Positions 1 through 37,983 of a DNA stretch of 64,000 nt are shown here, in pieces. Numbering within the stretch: position 1 is the first letter of the stretch; each line of letters opens with the position of its first letter. Made by a program: the position numbers and the translations under genes. The DNA is taken from assembly GCA_012295275.1 (NCBI GenBank), contig CM022679.1, positions 4,295,879 through 4,359,878 on the forward strand. Direction: 5' to 3'. The notes under the pieces are model-generated. The model was not told where the DNA came from, searched no databases, and saw only the letters and a program-made list of their open reading frames with translations. Source of the DNA: Chrysomallon squamiferum (taxonomy: Eukaryota > Mollusca > Gastropoda > Neomphalida > Peltospiridae).

Positions 1-128
1 GAGTAACAGCCTGCTATGGCTACGCTAAAGCAGATAATTTCAGCATGCGTCGTTTAGATGAATGTTTCCATACAGAGAAGATATGTGTCACAAGCTTTTG
101 ATAGTTTTGTAGCTAATTCGTGACTTAC
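1..128 (-). other. Start of nAChR intron 6 (truncated by window edge)
   Basis: Begins with the donor GTAAGT at 123-128. No further exon is visible before the edge. Confidence 0.7.
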
Positions 129-24766
<24,638 letters not shown>

Positions 24767-24794
24767 CTCCAGCCACCCGCGAACTTGAGAAAAC
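24767..24794 (-). other. 5' untranslated part of the start-codon exon, with splice acceptor
   Basis: The exon begins at 24794 after an acceptor reading TTGTTGCAG|G at 24795-24803. This shows that the transcript has at least one further upstream exon at higher coordinates. The 28 bases before the ATG carry no stop in the ATG frame. The intron end is made of TTA/TTG triplets instead of a normal pyrimidine tract. Confidence 0.6.
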
Positions 24795-24797
24795 CTG

Positions 24798-24816
24798 CAA
24801 CAATAATAATAATAAC

Positions 24817-24869
<53 letters not shown>

Positions 24870-24894
24870 TAATAACAATAATAATAATAATAAC

Positions 24895-24940
<46 letters not shown>

Positions 24941-24986
24941 TAATAATAATAATAACAATAATAATAATAACAATAATAATAATAAC

Positions 24987-25039
<53 letters not shown>

Positions 25040-25156
25040 TAATAATAATAATAATAATAAATAATAACAATAATAATAAATAATAATAACAATAATAATA
25101 ATAACAATAATAATAATAACAATAATAATAACAAATAAAACAACACCAAGAACAAC

Positions 25157-25201
<45 letters not shown>

Positions 25202-25540
25202 CAACAACATTAATAATAATAATAATACAATAATAATAATAACAATAATAATAATAAATAATAACAATAATAATAAAAGTAAATAGTAGTAGCTGCAGTA
25301 GTAGTGGTGCTAGTAATAACAATAAAACAAGAACAGTAATCATAATAATAATAATAAGGAGAATAATAATAACAACAAACAACAACAACAACATTAACAA
25401 CAATAATAATAAATAGTAGTAATAGTAACAACAGTAAGTAATAATAGCAATAAGAAGAAGAATAATGGAACAACAACGACAACAACAACAACAATCACAA
25501 CAAAAATAACAACAACAACAACAACAATAGTAATAATAAT
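24798..25540. repeat. AAT/AAC array of about 740 bp abutting the start-codon exon
   Basis: Interrupted AAT and AAC triplets with some AGT and ACA. It starts at the splice acceptor of the signal-peptide exon and is the longest simple repeat in the window. All long leucine/tyrosine/isoleucine frames over it are artefacts. Confidence 0.97.
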
Positions 25541-26010
25541 ACATTTATTATGTATTTAAAAGAAAGAAATTTCAAATTTATTTTACTGTTTCCATTTTAA
25601 CTCGATATTTTCGTATTCACATGCATTATGTACATGAACAGATTCTGAGTATAATAAAAAGCGAAACTATTGACGTATCATAATTCTGACCTCTGCTCTA
25701 CCGATTCAGACACGAAAAGCTCCGCCATCATTGAAAAGGGTAACTGTAAGCGATTAATTGAACTTAATGGCTTATCCCATATTTGGTTTCAGAGAACACA
25801 TTCACCAGTAATTCAAGCAGAGAAAAGATGTCGCCTTTGTCTGAACATATTGATACTTTCATAGTAAATGAATGCCGTTTTCAAAACCTGTCTCACAAAA
25901 AAAAATAATAATAATAAAAAAATAAAAATAAATGTCGAATAGATTTCAGTTTTGCTGACTGGGACCAAATCCAAAGATGCAATTAATATCTGATTTCTGT
26001 TATTATTTCT
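25541..26010. other. AT-rich sequence without recognisable gene
   Basis: A 64-codon frame at 25670-25864 has no recognisable domain. The stretch lies upstream of the receptor's start exon, so it may be intron of the 5' untranslated region. Confidence 0.5.
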
Positions 26011-26011
26011 A

Positions 26012-26027
26012 AAGCTGCTGCTGCTAT

Positions 26028-26089
<62 letters not shown>

Positions 26090-26175
26090 TTACTACTATT
26101 ATTATTATTATTATTAATAGTAGTATTAGTATTAGTGTTAATATTTTTAGTATCATCATCATCATCGTCATTATT
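26012..26175. repeat. ACT / ATT / ATC triplet array
   Basis: CTA units (26028-26098) passing into TTA and ATC units. Confidence 0.95.
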
Positions 26176-26639
26176 ATCATCATTGTCGCCATGATCAAGA
26201 TAATTATCGTTAATATAATTGGTATTTTTCTGGTGCAATCAATTCCAGCTAGATGTGTATAGCATGGAATTGTTTGTTTAATATTGAGTTCAGAATCACA
26301 TTTATTATTCTGTCTGATTCGTCACGCAACATGAAACAAAAAAATATATTTATACGATTTGTTCTGTTCATTACAGTTTTACTTTTATCTTTAGCCCCGT
26401 TCTTCTTCATTTTTAAATTACATTTGTACTGTAGTCTTTCGTTAGAAAAATGTACATTAATATACTATTTTAATTTGTAATAACAGGAGTCATCCCTAAA
26501 GTGCGTACAGCCAGAGCGAACGAAAATAATGTAACTGATCGGAGATTGTTCGTTAAAACCGAATACAAATCAGATATAGAGAACTTTTAAAAATTGTTAA
26601 AATACTCAAAAAAAAAATTTATTTAATGAATTCTGTCTG

Positions 26640-26765
26640 ACTCTGGTTCAGTGGTTAAAACATCTGTCTTGAAACTTGATCTCTTGTACTAATTCTTCTC
26701 AGCGATGCTCACTGAGTTATATCCCGTTCCAACCAGTGCCCCTTAAATCGTTTAACAAATTATGT
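26640..26765 (+). mobile_element. Decayed tRNA-derived SINE-like element
   Basis: TGGTTCAGTGGTTAAAACAT resembles a Pol III A box. About 45 bp on, ACTAATTCTTCTCAG sits where a B box (GGTTCGAATCC type) would be. The spacing fits a tRNA head, but both boxes are degraded, so this is only probable. Confidence 0.4.
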
Positions 26766-26989
26766 GGTATCTATTCACCTGTTTTTTTAAAGAAGTATAT
26801 AATAAAAGATTCATCCCGTCAAAAAAAAGGATAGTGTAAAGTTGTTTTTAAATTAGTTTTATTTAATTAATTTTTTTCAGCTTGAAAAGTCACATTATAT
26901 AATTATATTGTAGAGTAAATACTCAACACATAAATGGCATGCGCATGCAGGATTTGATTTTTTAACATTTGATTTTTAAGAACATCTCT

Positions 26990-27128
26990 TATTATTTAGA
27001 ACAACACAACCCAGTGCTGGCGGTCAGACGTGAAAAATGAAAGATGAGAAGTCGCAATGATAAGCATTGAACTGACGACCTTACACACTTGATGACAGCC
27101 ACCTAACCTTTAAGTCAATCGCTACATG
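26990..27128 (-). mobile_element. Decayed tRNA-derived SINE
   Basis: Minus strand from 27127: GCGATTGACTTAAAGGTTAG (A-box region), then AAGGTCGTCAGTTCAATGC (B-box region) about 35 bp later, then a short body with CATTGCGACTTCTC and TTTTCAC. Order and spacing match a tRNA-headed SINE; mutated boxes indicate an old copy. Confidence 0.55.
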
Positions 27129-27188
27129 TCACTAAAATTTTAAATGCTTTAAATATATCTTCAACAAAGAAACAAGCAAGCAAATACA

Positions 27189-27196
27189 TACATACA

Positions 27197-27239
<43 letters not shown>

Positions 27240-27256
27240 ATAGAGAGAGAGAGAGA
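27189..27256. repeat. (AATA)n then GA microsatellite
   Basis: About 13 AAAT units then a short GA run. Confidence 0.95.
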
Positions 27257-27482
27257 CAATACATAAAAATCTTTAGGAAATAAAAATAAATTTTCGACTG
27301 AAAATGTAATTCAAATATTTAAAAAAAAAAAAAAAAAAAACATTCAGAGTATATTAAATTAACAATAAATTGAAAAAGGTATTAAAATGTTTTAAACATA
27401 ATCTTTAAGTCGGTAGTACGTAAACTTTATGTGAAAAAGAAAATTTGTTTGAGCTGTTTTAAAATAATCTTTCTTAAGAAGG

Positions 27483-27485
<3 letters not shown>

Positions 27486-27550
<65 letters not shown>
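27486..27550. repeat. (AAT)n microsatellite
   Basis: About 21 pure triplets. Confidence 0.97.
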
Positions 27551-27551
<1 letters not shown>

Positions 27552-27559
27552 TAACAGTG

Positions 27560-28990
27560 CTGAAAATATACCAATATTTGGCATAGGGAAACATTAAGTG
27601 ATACAGTGAACATATTTCCTGCACTGGAATGAACTAAAATTGTTGGAATGCATACTTGTAAATTACAGGTTGAGCATTTTTCTAAAATGTTCTGCAAGCC
27701 ACAGTTTAAAAAAAAAATCCTGTAAGACTAAGATGGAAAAAAAAATATAGACATTGAGTGATTAATTATTATAGGTAACAAACGCACAAAGTTTTTATTT
27801 TTTTATTTTTTTTATTTTTTTAGCTTACCTGTGGAGAAATAAATATGTTACGTTACCTTGCATCTATCATTGAAAGTCAAAAACAACATATACGATTTCA
27901 ACTAGCATTTTTGGGTTCACTGTGGGGTTTTTCTGTGCTAATTTGGTTTTAATGAGAATCTGTGTTTGCTCAGCATATCAGATGATCGGATGCCAAAGTT
28001 GTATGACGTCTAAATAAATAAATGGTACCATTTACAAGCCATCTTTTAAGCAAATCGCTTTTCTGTTTGCGGATTTGACGTAGCTTCGTACCAACATACA
28101 ATTCGTTTTCTTTCGTTTTTGTCGTCTCTATTTCTGCCTCTAACTAACTTTTCAGATGTTGGATGCATTGCATGCATGTCTCTTTGTCTTCTTTTTTTCA
28201 AGATGTCATTTATGCACGTATGTACGTATGTATTTGTGTGTGTGTGTGTATATATATTTTTTTTCTTGCTGTAATTTGCTCACATCTACCTATTCACTTC
28301 AGCGAAAATCTGGAACATTTCTGAACTGATTACTAACATGTGTGTTGTATTATATTTCCGTGTTAGGTAATAAACAACAGAAAAACGTGGAGAATCTTAC
28401 ACTGTATTTCTTGCGCTAAATATTATTATAATTATGAATGTCATAACACAATTTATTCCCTCTTTTGCTTGCTTAATTTCATCATCGTTTTAGTCAATCA
28501 CGGGCAAATTTAGTGTGTTTTATTGGTCCATCGGATTGCTTATGACAATTCCTCGAGCGAGAATATACACGAAAGAAAGGAAAAAATTGACTTATTATAC
28601 ACATGCATACTTTGCTGTTTATAAAGTGTTGTCTCCGATAACAAAATTAAAAAACAATCACTTGGAAAAACACGAAGGTTTGTTTATTCATCACAACAAA
28701 ATAGCTGTTTGAAGAAATTAATTTAATGTCCGAACATTTAAGCCGATATTGTTCAGTCTTGACTTTCGAATATCTATTTTCTATGAGTAGGCACTTTTTC
28801 TGCAAACTATTTTGCTGAAAACTCGACACACCCGTTTCACATAATTCAGATACAGCGAAAATTAGACAGTTGCCATATTTCCTTGAGACCGAATATTTAA
28901 TATTACTTTAAAAATGTCGTCAATTTCTTGTCAAAGCCTGCAGTGCTAACATAAATATTTTTTCTTTTTTTTAAAATTATTTTCATAATT
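27560..28990. other. AT-rich sequence without recognisable gene
   Basis: Short frames at 28515-28712 and 28647-28829 have no domain. A small TG/TA run lies at 28235-28258. Confidence 0.5.
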
Positions 28991-29081
28991 ATGTGTAACT
29001 TTATTCACACAGCCACTGTTATCAAAAGTCGGAGTGCGTTGTTTTTAGTAATATTCTGTACATAAATACCTGATATCATCA

Positions 29082-29352
29082 GAATTATTAGCACATTTGT
29101 TTTCAAACGCCGACAACAGGTATTGTTCGAATTCTCATTACTGTGCATTGCTGAATTATTAACACCATTTTTTGAAATATCGACAATTATTATAGTTACA
29201 ACATGTATCGCTAAAACTCGAAATACTCTGCAGTGCCGATTTGCTTTAATTTGGAAACGTCGACAGTTAGTGTACACCCTGGTGCTGTTTGAGTTACATT
29301 TCCCATAGGTGTCGAATTAGTAACGTATTTTGCAAACGTCGACACTTATTAA
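29082..29352. repeat. Decayed tandem repeat, unit about 70-80 bp, four units
   Basis: A core resembling GAATTATTAACNCATTTTTT followed by GNAAACGTCGACA recurs with its CGAC at 29111, 29181, 29261 and 29340. A weaker possible unit lies near 28805-28830. Confidence 0.65.
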
Positions 29353-29599
29353 TAGACGTTCTGTTGTCGGAGGTCACACTGTTCTGTTGTTTCGAACTGA
29401 AGACACCGCCAGCACAAGTGCTCTATCTTCATTGATGGTTTTGTAAATGTTTTTTTCATGTATTTGGGTCCCATGGGTTAAAGCATGTATGCTATGGACA
29501 CTTTCTGAGTAAGCTAAACAACCCGATCATGCCAAAAAATCCAAACCACACAAAAATGTTTTTTGCACTGATATACATATGTTTTGGAGATAATGAGGA

Positions 29600-29940
29600 T
29601 TTAATTTAAAAAAAAAAAAAATAATAATAATAATAAATTAAAAAAACAACACACAAAAAATCAAACACGGAATTAACCATAAGAACTGATAAGAAATAAC
29701 AGAGTTAGTAATAAAGGCAGAGAGAGTAAGTGAAAGAAATTACCATCAGTTACTATTTTTTATTTTACTATTACTAATACTAATACTACCATCACCACAC
29801 CACCAATACCACCATTACAACAACAACAACAACAACAACAATAATAATAATAATAATAATAGTAATAATAATAATCACATCAAAAACATGAATGCTACGA
29901 TCAAAAATAACAATAACAAAAAAAAAAAAAAACATCAACT
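29600..29940. repeat. Triplet-rich tract (AAT, ACA, ACC)
   Basis: Poly-A, AAT and AAC runs, with ACC/ACT units between. Confidence 0.85.
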
Positions 29941-30429
29941 GATTTCACAAAAGATACAAATTTCACTTTAAAAATTCACTGTTAAAACATGAGTGATTGA
30001 AACTGCAGCTGACAGGATCAGAGACAAGAGAGGAAGGACAGCACGTACCAAGGGAAACGGAGTATCGGTTGTACAGTAGCAGTAGGAAGACAGACATCTC
30101 AAAGGATGTGTCTGCTTGATCGATATCTGTCAACTGCGTGGTGTAAAACGTTTCTTAACTGTTGAACTATAGAACAGGAAGGGATTGTAGTTTATCTCTG
30201 AAAGCCACTTACAGGGCAGTTATTAAATGATGTTATTTAATGTGCGTCTGCGATCAAAGTGCATGTATATTATTTTTGAAAAACGAGTTTATGGATCTTT
30301 TTGAGTTTTTTTCACTGTAAGTAAGTAAAAACTGTGAGTCGAGGTAAACGTGCGTGTTTATGTGAATTTGCGCTTGTAAAGAAATGAAAAAGTGTATGTG
30401 AGAGAAAATAATCAGATGCACAAAACAGA

Positions 30430-30435
<6 letters not shown>

Positions 30436-30502
<67 letters not shown>
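30436..30502. repeat. (GA)33 microsatellite
   Basis: 67 bp of pure GA units. Confidence 0.97.
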
Positions 30503-30505
<3 letters not shown>

Positions 30506-30661
30506 TTCTGTATTTATTTACAAAAATTAAGTATGCGATAACCAAGTATTGTTTTTAGAAGCTGAGTAATAGATATGACATTTCTGTAATGGGTCACTAA
30601 ATTACTGCCTTACTGCTTACAGCCCTGGTAAAACTGCATTACGAGTTACCGAAAAATAACT

Positions 30662-30705
30662 AAAATAGTAACGTCAATAAATAAAATAGTAACGTCAATA
30701 AATAA
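30662..30705. repeat. Two tandem copies of a 20-bp unit
   Basis: AAATAGTAACGTCAATAAAT is repeated head to tail. Confidence 0.9.
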
Positions 30706-30999
30706 AATCGTACATTATTTAATTTTCAAAAAAAATCTTTGTGTTTATCCGTATTATTTATTTCTCAGATGTATATCTATTTCTGACTTTCTGAGAAAAA
30801 CAGCAAGTATCTGACGAAATAATGCAGCAAGGATATTCTTAACTAAAACTCGCAGAAACATTACAAACGTAAAAAAAACATGCCAGGCCATCAAAGGTAC
30901 GTATACGTATAAACACAAACGATAAATTAATGCTCTTACCAAAATGTCGAACTCTGTAATAACGTTTTAGTTTTATCGAGTATACTGTCATAGTTGGTG

Positions 31000-33240
31000 T
31001 AGCCTCGCCGATGTTCCATTAATTCCAACAACATTCACGTCAACGCATATCCGTCCGTCCGAACTTCTGCGTGACGTCATCGGTGAACACTGGAATCACT
31101 CGACCATTTGTAAACAAGTTCGGCGTGAACGTACGATCCGAATAAACTGCCGGTAGATACGACTGCATTCCCGAGCCAGTCGTTCTCTCAGTCAGCCGAT
31201 CTGAACGATAGCTAGCTTACTCTCTCGATAGAATACTCATTAATTTTTCAACACCGGCACAAGCTAGGATTGACACGTGGCAACAATTGCCATAAAATAG
31301 CATCACAAAGTGCAGTGAAGATTAAAAATAGAAAAAAAAAAAGAGAGAGAAAGAGAGAGAGAAGCAGGAAAAGAAGGAAAGTGCATTAAAAGGAACTAGA
31401 TTACAGAGAGAAATGCAAAGTGGAAATTCGTAAAATATCACTCGTAGAAACAAGATTCGAATAGTGCGCACCTGTCTCGTGGAGCTGAGTGCTTTTCCGT
31501 TCTTGGCGGGATGCAATACAGAAAACTATTATCGCGTTTTGTAATTTTTGGTGCGCTGCCTCGAAGGCGGAAAGTTAACGAAGAACGTTTTACTTTGCAT
31601 CAGTCATGCAATTCTGATTCGCAGCCTTCATGGTTGAATAAAATATTAATAAGCTGTCTCACTCTACATGGCTGTGTCCTTTGATTGCAGGATGTGGCGT
31701 CAAAAAAAAGAGTCGGCTTCTATTAGCAGTTTTCGTTTACTGCGTCATAGCAGAGATGTAAGAATTTTTCTCTCTCATTTATTCATTGCGCATCTCTTTT
31801 CACACAGAGACCTTTCAGTCGAATTAGGCATGATTTCGCATTGGTTAGTGTTTTTGCTTCTTTGCTGCGAAAATCGAATGAACCACGAAACAGCATTAAA
31901 ATTTGGTTTGACTGCACATTAAGAACTTGTTCATAATCACGTAGAGCGATAAAATATAAAACTGTCTAACAGCCAGAATTCCACGAAATGGTTGAAAACC
32001 TTTTTCACGTGTATTCCACGTAGAACGGCCTTTATCGTGTTCACAAACTAGCCTCCAATTAAAGTGTCTACGATATCAGCTATATCTGCTGCCCTCTTTA
32101 TCCTTCGTTTTGTACATTTCTTAACGTAAAGAAGGAATCATTTAATGTACGTCTATTTCGGTCTGTTTTTTCCCGCTGTCTATGTTCTGTTGATGTACAA
32201 GAAAACAGATCAGAACTGGACTGTGTAAAACGTGGGCTATAATTAAACGCGAGATATCGCTATTTTCTCTCACTTACTTAAAACTGCACCTTACAACTGA
32301 CTGGTATGTAATTTGTAAAAAACTTTATCTGGGAAATGTCTGGGATGCTGCATTAACGTAGGTTTATGATTCTGTGCAGGAAAAACCGCCAGCGATGACC
32401 ACATGGCCAAGCTCCTACCATCTGCTACAAACCGCTGTTTTTGCAATTAGGTCTTTGACTGATCGTAAATATTTTCTCTTTTGTAATTTGGCGTTTAATA
32501 TTCCGATTGTTGCGAATTAATCTACCTGCACACAACGTATCGATTTACCCCCACGTGACTCGGACAAATTAGAAAGGTAAGCCGTGAATGTAACAATCAA
32601 AGAGGAAAAATTAGCTCGCAGAAAAAAAGAAAAGAAAAAGAAAAAAAACTAAGATATCGAAAAAAGAAAAAAAAAAATAATAACGAAGAAAAAGAGTAAG
32701 AAACAAAATCGTCTCTGGTTTATATTAAGTGAAAAATCAACTTTGCTTTGGCCGGTATGGAGATTGGCTTGATATTCTTTCTGCTAGGCTTTATTTATAA
32801 ATTAATTACCAGAAACTGGCACGCCGTGGTCGGAGTGTGTTTTGTGTTGATCGGTCGTTGCAGCTGAACACGCTACGACACAGAGAATACGCGCTGACAC
32901 AAACGTGAATGCAATCAATACCGAACGCGACTGTTGTAACGTCAGTCTGTATGAAGCAAGACAGTTTGTGGACGCTTCACTGGCCCGTTAACGTTTGTCT
33001 CAGATTGAATAATGTACACTTGTAAAAAGATCACCGCTGGAGTAGAGGGAAGACCATTGTGTTTTAGATATGGAAGTTACGCTCTGGCCGCCGCATAGCC
33101 GGAAACTTATCCGCAATATGTCAAATAGAATTATAGCACATTACGGCTATGATGGTATAAAGGGCTTTTTCAGAAATGATCAGATCAGACATTTAGGAAC
33201 CAATTGAGTCGCGAGCTGAGTCTTATGTGGTTATTTTAGA
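31000..33240. promoter_or_regulatory. Repeat-poor, CpG-containing region with a CRE: candidate promoter or enhancer
   Basis: About 2.2 kb with no long microsatellite and many CpG dinucleotides, unlike its surroundings. It contains a full CRE, TGACGTCA, at 31072-31079, and a second CpG-dense part at 32820-32960. It lies 6-8 kb upstream of the receptor's start-codon exon, which must have an upstream first exon. No TATA box or start site is clear. The 84-codon frame at 31668-31922 has no domain. Confidence 0.3.
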
Positions 33241-33249
33241 CAATGCGAT

Positions 33250-33380
33250 CTAAGAGAAAGAGAGAGAGTATGAGTGTGTGTCTGTCTGTGTGTGTGTGGT
33301 TGTGATAGAGAGAAGACAGAGACATATTGAGAATGAGAGAGATAGAGAGAAAGTCAGAGAGAGAAGGAGAGAGGAAATGG
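33250..33380. repeat. GA/TG-rich low-complexity tract
   Basis: Interrupted AGAG and TGTG units. Confidence 0.8.
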
Positions 33381-34061
33381 AGATCGAGGAAAAGTTACAT
33401 TAATGAACACTTAACGATGGTTATATGACGTTGTACATAATAAAAAAACTTCAGATATATTTTATATACACATTTCCACCGAATGCAAACATATATTATA
33501 GCTGTTTATAAACAAGGCATCAAGCACGGGCTTTAAAGGCAAACTGGATGAGCTGAAGAGGAATGCCACTTTCAGCCCTACACCTTAACCAATGAACACA
33601 GCAGAGTTAATTCCACGAGAGACAATGGAAGCAGACTGAAGAGAAGACAGACAGGCAGAGAAAATAAAATCTGAAGAGAAACGTTCGATGAGAAAAGAAA
33701 GGCCAAAACGTAAAAAGACCAATTTAAGTCACCTCGAAAAGGTCGGTAACATGTAGGTCTTTATTCACCACGAGTAAAACCATACAAAATGTATAATCTT
33801 TCAATCATCCAGTTATTACTGCAAAATGAATAATGAATCCAGAATTCCCTACAGTTCAATAAAAATGCAAGAAATTAAAGAGCAAAAGCATGTTACACTG
33901 GTGCGTTTTTTACAGTCATATCTGAGTTTATGATGTTTGAAATAAAATGTATATGGACAACACGAATGAAATAAAATATAAGTTCAGCAATGAATGTTAC
34001 TAATAATTAACATTTCGTATTTCACAAACAGATAAATGATAAATCTATTTTCTATTTTATT

Positions 34062-34273
34062 TATGTACGTATGTGTATGTATGTATGTATGTATATATGT
34101 ATGTATGTGTGCGTATGTGTGTATGTATGTATGTGTGTATGTGTATGTATGTGTGTGTATGTGTGTCTGTATGTATGTATGTGTGTACGTATGTGTGTAT
34201 GTTTGTGTGTTTGTATGTGTGTGTGTATGTGTATGTGTGTGTGTATGTTTGTATGTATGTATGTATGTATCTG
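34062..34273. repeat. TATG / TGTG compound array, about 210 bp
   Basis: Imperfect GTAT and GTGT units. The MYVCVCMYVC-type frames on the plus strand are artefacts. Confidence 0.95.
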
Positions 34274-34279
34274 TATGAG

Positions 34280-37200
34280 GGTATGTGTCTTTGTTGCTGT
34301 TGTTCTATTGTTCTATTTTAATTTATCCTTCTCCTTATAAAAAAACAAAACCAAAAAACCCATAAAATTGTAAAATACAGAAATTCTAAGAGTCAGTACC
34401 CCCGTGTAGAAGGGTTACACATACAACTGACTGACTTTATGAAAATCAAAATGGCATCTGCCGGTTACGAGAGAATCAAAACAACCAACAAAACAAAAAA
34501 AGAGAGAAAGAAATATATTCCACCTTCCATAGTTTCTTGCGAAATTAATACCGCAATTCAATTATGTGAAGTGCCTTTAAAATGAATCATCAGCGATCAT
34601 TTTGTATTTGGAACTAAACTTTCCAGACTCTTTTTCTTATTCGTTAGAAGTCTTGTAGTAAAAAAAAAAAAAGTTTCTTAATATAGCCACCCGCGTCCAA
34701 GTCTTTGCTTCTTGCTTTCAAGCCGCTCGTTGCTTTTGACGTTTTCGCTTTTCATCTGTCGTTTAGACGCCGATTACTTGATAAATATTAGCAGTAAACA
34801 GTACGAAAAAAATCGCTACAAAAAATAAGTTAGAAAAAAAATGTTTGCAGTTCGTTCGTAATGGCAATTAAAAGGATACGGCATATCAATCGACGCTTGA
34901 ACGTGTTTGATACAGAGTGCTAGAAACATTTTAATCATTATTAACAGGTGCCTTTTTTTTTTTCTTTTTTTTTTTTCATTCTCTATTTTTTGATATTTTC
35001 TTTTCTATGCATTATTTTTGTGTCTGTATTTTCTCTTTTCTGTATTAGGAGAAACGAAACAACATTACGCTTGCTATCTGAAGGTCAGAATGAAGCATTA
35101 GTCCTTGAATCTCAAACTTGATAAAGAAACACAATTTCTTCAGAGGATAAGTCCTGCTTGCTAATTCCATTGGGAAATCTCCCTTTCCAAACACAGCCCC
35201 AACACTAATGTATCAAAAACGTGTATATTTATGATTTATTGGCAAATGTATACAACTACGAATCTGCAGCGGCCTGTAGCTTGATCATCAAACTTCACGT
35301 TCATCTGAAGATCAGACATCTTTGTTATGTGTACTGGGACCCTTCCATTGCTAACCAAAGCTCCCAAAACCCATCTAATGTTTTATTCCAAGGCAGATAT
35401 ATGTATTTACCAATATATATATATATATATAAGTGTGTGTACGTATGCGTGCGTGTTTTTATCTGTATATAAGTCAGTGTATATATTAATATATATATAT
35501 AATATATATGTATGTGGGTGGGTGTGTCTGAATGTAATCGTGTGTATGACTGCATATTTTGTTTCTTTAATATTAAGAAATAATCTCAAGATAACAAAGT
35601 TTTCTTTTACAATTTTTATCACGCTAGTTGATATTTTACAGACACAAAATGAATCAATAAATATGACAATACTCTATTTGATATTCCTCTTTGCATTGTA
35701 GGTGATATGTTGATGCTACGAAATAGAAAAAAAAAATTATAAATAAATCCAAAAACGCTCAGAAGAAGTAAAAACGAAAAGAAAATACACTGGTTGAAAG
35801 AAAAGGTAAGTTTCTGTCTGTATGTCAGAATTTCTTTATGTTTGTTGTTCGTTTAGACTTTTATTGTTCGCTGCAAACGATCATGGAAAATTACTTAAGA
35901 TAGCAGTTTGACAGAAAAGCGCCATTTATCAAATAAAAAGGAGGATAACTCTAACTTATAATGTGAAAAATGTGTAGAATTGCTCTTTTGCCAGCGAAGA
36001 ATTCTACCCTGTATTATTATTATTGTTTTTGTTGTTATTGTTGTTGTTGCTGCTGCTGCTAGATTTTACCTAAAATTCTTATGGATTAATATGCATATTT
36101 GTAAATAAATATAGAGGCATTCTCTCTCTCTCTCTCTCTCTCTCTTACATTCATATATATATATATATAGATATATTAAATGTTAGTAAAGACAGTTAAA
36201 TATTTCGATTCATTTCTAATTCAGATGCTACTTTCCAATTTTAATAAATATTCTTTTCTTAATCAAAATAAATCATTACATTTTTCGTTAAAAAAGTGAG
36301 TCCTCTTTTTTTTACAAGCGACCTCTCAGAAATTATCTACAACAGACGTAGTCTATGTTCATGTTATTTCGATTTCTGCTTCAAAAGCCCTTGTGAAGAA
36401 AAAGATTGAAAAAAAACAAAAAACAAGAAAGAATCTTGCCAAGGTGTTATCGAATGGTTCGCCAATAACAAACCAACATAGTCTTCAAGTAACAGGCTTC
36501 AGGAATGGAATACAGTAGGATCGCATTCCATCACTGGATTAGACAAATATTTAACAGTGTAGATCTAATAGTTCAGTTAAAATTTCCAAAACAATGGGAA
36601 CTGATGTCCAAGGTAGGTATACTTCAATTTTTAAAAGTTGTCAGGACTTCTGAATAACTGATTAACCCACACCACTGCTGCTATATTTCACCACGAACCA
36701 AAAGCTAATTTTGGAATTGTATAATATCCCTGTACCATTTATTTCCATTAAATCTCCAACATTAATGACAACAAAAATAAAACAAAAATCCAGGCTTTTG
36801 CGTCATTTGTCCACGACAGCCGTGCTTAGCAGCTGCTTGCTTTAACTATCCGTGTCCCAAATTATCCCATCTTCGTTATCTTCAAGAAAAACAGAATTTC
36901 CTGTCTTTGACAAAGATAAGTTAATACGGCGTAAAAGATACCGACGTCTGACCGTTTATATATATCACAAACCGTGCCAGACTTAGCTGTAAGGAAATTG
37001 CATATAAAAGAGTCTTTGCTTATGATCGATAGAGGCATGATATATGGATCACCCTGTGTTTTTACTTATCGCTAATCTATCGGATCATGTCCAAGGCGGA
37101 TGTAGCAAGTTGCTGCTTCTGTAGCCAGCGAGACAATGCGCTTCTGAATTAAGATGAGATAGATAATTAAAATAACCGTAAATAGAAGTAAATAGTATCA

Positions 37201-37300
37201 CAAAATGCTTCGGTTATTAATTTGTAATGCAGGCGCAAGGTCATGGTAACAACAGTTTATTTTATATGTGTGTGTATGTATATAGATATATATATATTTA
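34280..37300. other. AT-rich sequence without recognisable gene
   Basis: Contains short TA runs (35419-35432, 35490-35510, 36153-36173), a short CT run (36118-36145) and poly-T/A tracts. ORFs at 35221-35701 cross TA/TG repeats and show no domain. Confidence 0.5.
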
Positions 37301-37301
37301 C

Positions 37302-37407
<106 letters not shown>

Positions 37408-37639
37408 TATCGATTGCTAGTCATAATTATTTACCTGACTCTGTATCAAGTTATTGATCATCTAGATCTTGAGTTTAATATTTTTAAAACGTTAACAAGT
37501 TAGTAAGTAAGTAGGTTAGAATATAAAATAGAAAGTCTACGTAAGTGCTGTAATTTACAAATTTACAAACATTAAACTTAAACACATACATTATATACAT
37601 TAATGAATATATGTGTTACATAAACACGTAGAAGCGCAT

Positions 37640-37705
37640 ATACATTCATACACACACATACACACATACATACATACATATATAAATAAATAAATAAATA
37701 CAAAA
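37640..37705. repeat. CATA / AATA microsatellite
   Basis: CATACA units then AAAT units, 80 bp before a GA array. Confidence 0.85.
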
Positions 37706-37781
37706 CAAAAAACAAATCTCTAACTCGACTGACTGAAATAGTATTAACAGGCTTACGGAAAAAACAGACAGAAAAACAGAC

Positions 37782-37885
<104 letters not shown>

Positions 37886-37983
37886 GTTACTCACACGTAA
37901 ATTAGTAAGCAAATGTTAAGACTGAATCCTGAACGTAATTTTATCAGATAAAGGGTTAAAACACGTCTGGCGCAGATACCCAC

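Noticed and set aside
34036-34340. Cysteine-rich MYVCVC-type frames (also 40111, 56631, 56854)
   Set aside because: Translation of TATG/TGTG repeats; the cysteine pattern follows the repeat, not a peptide family.
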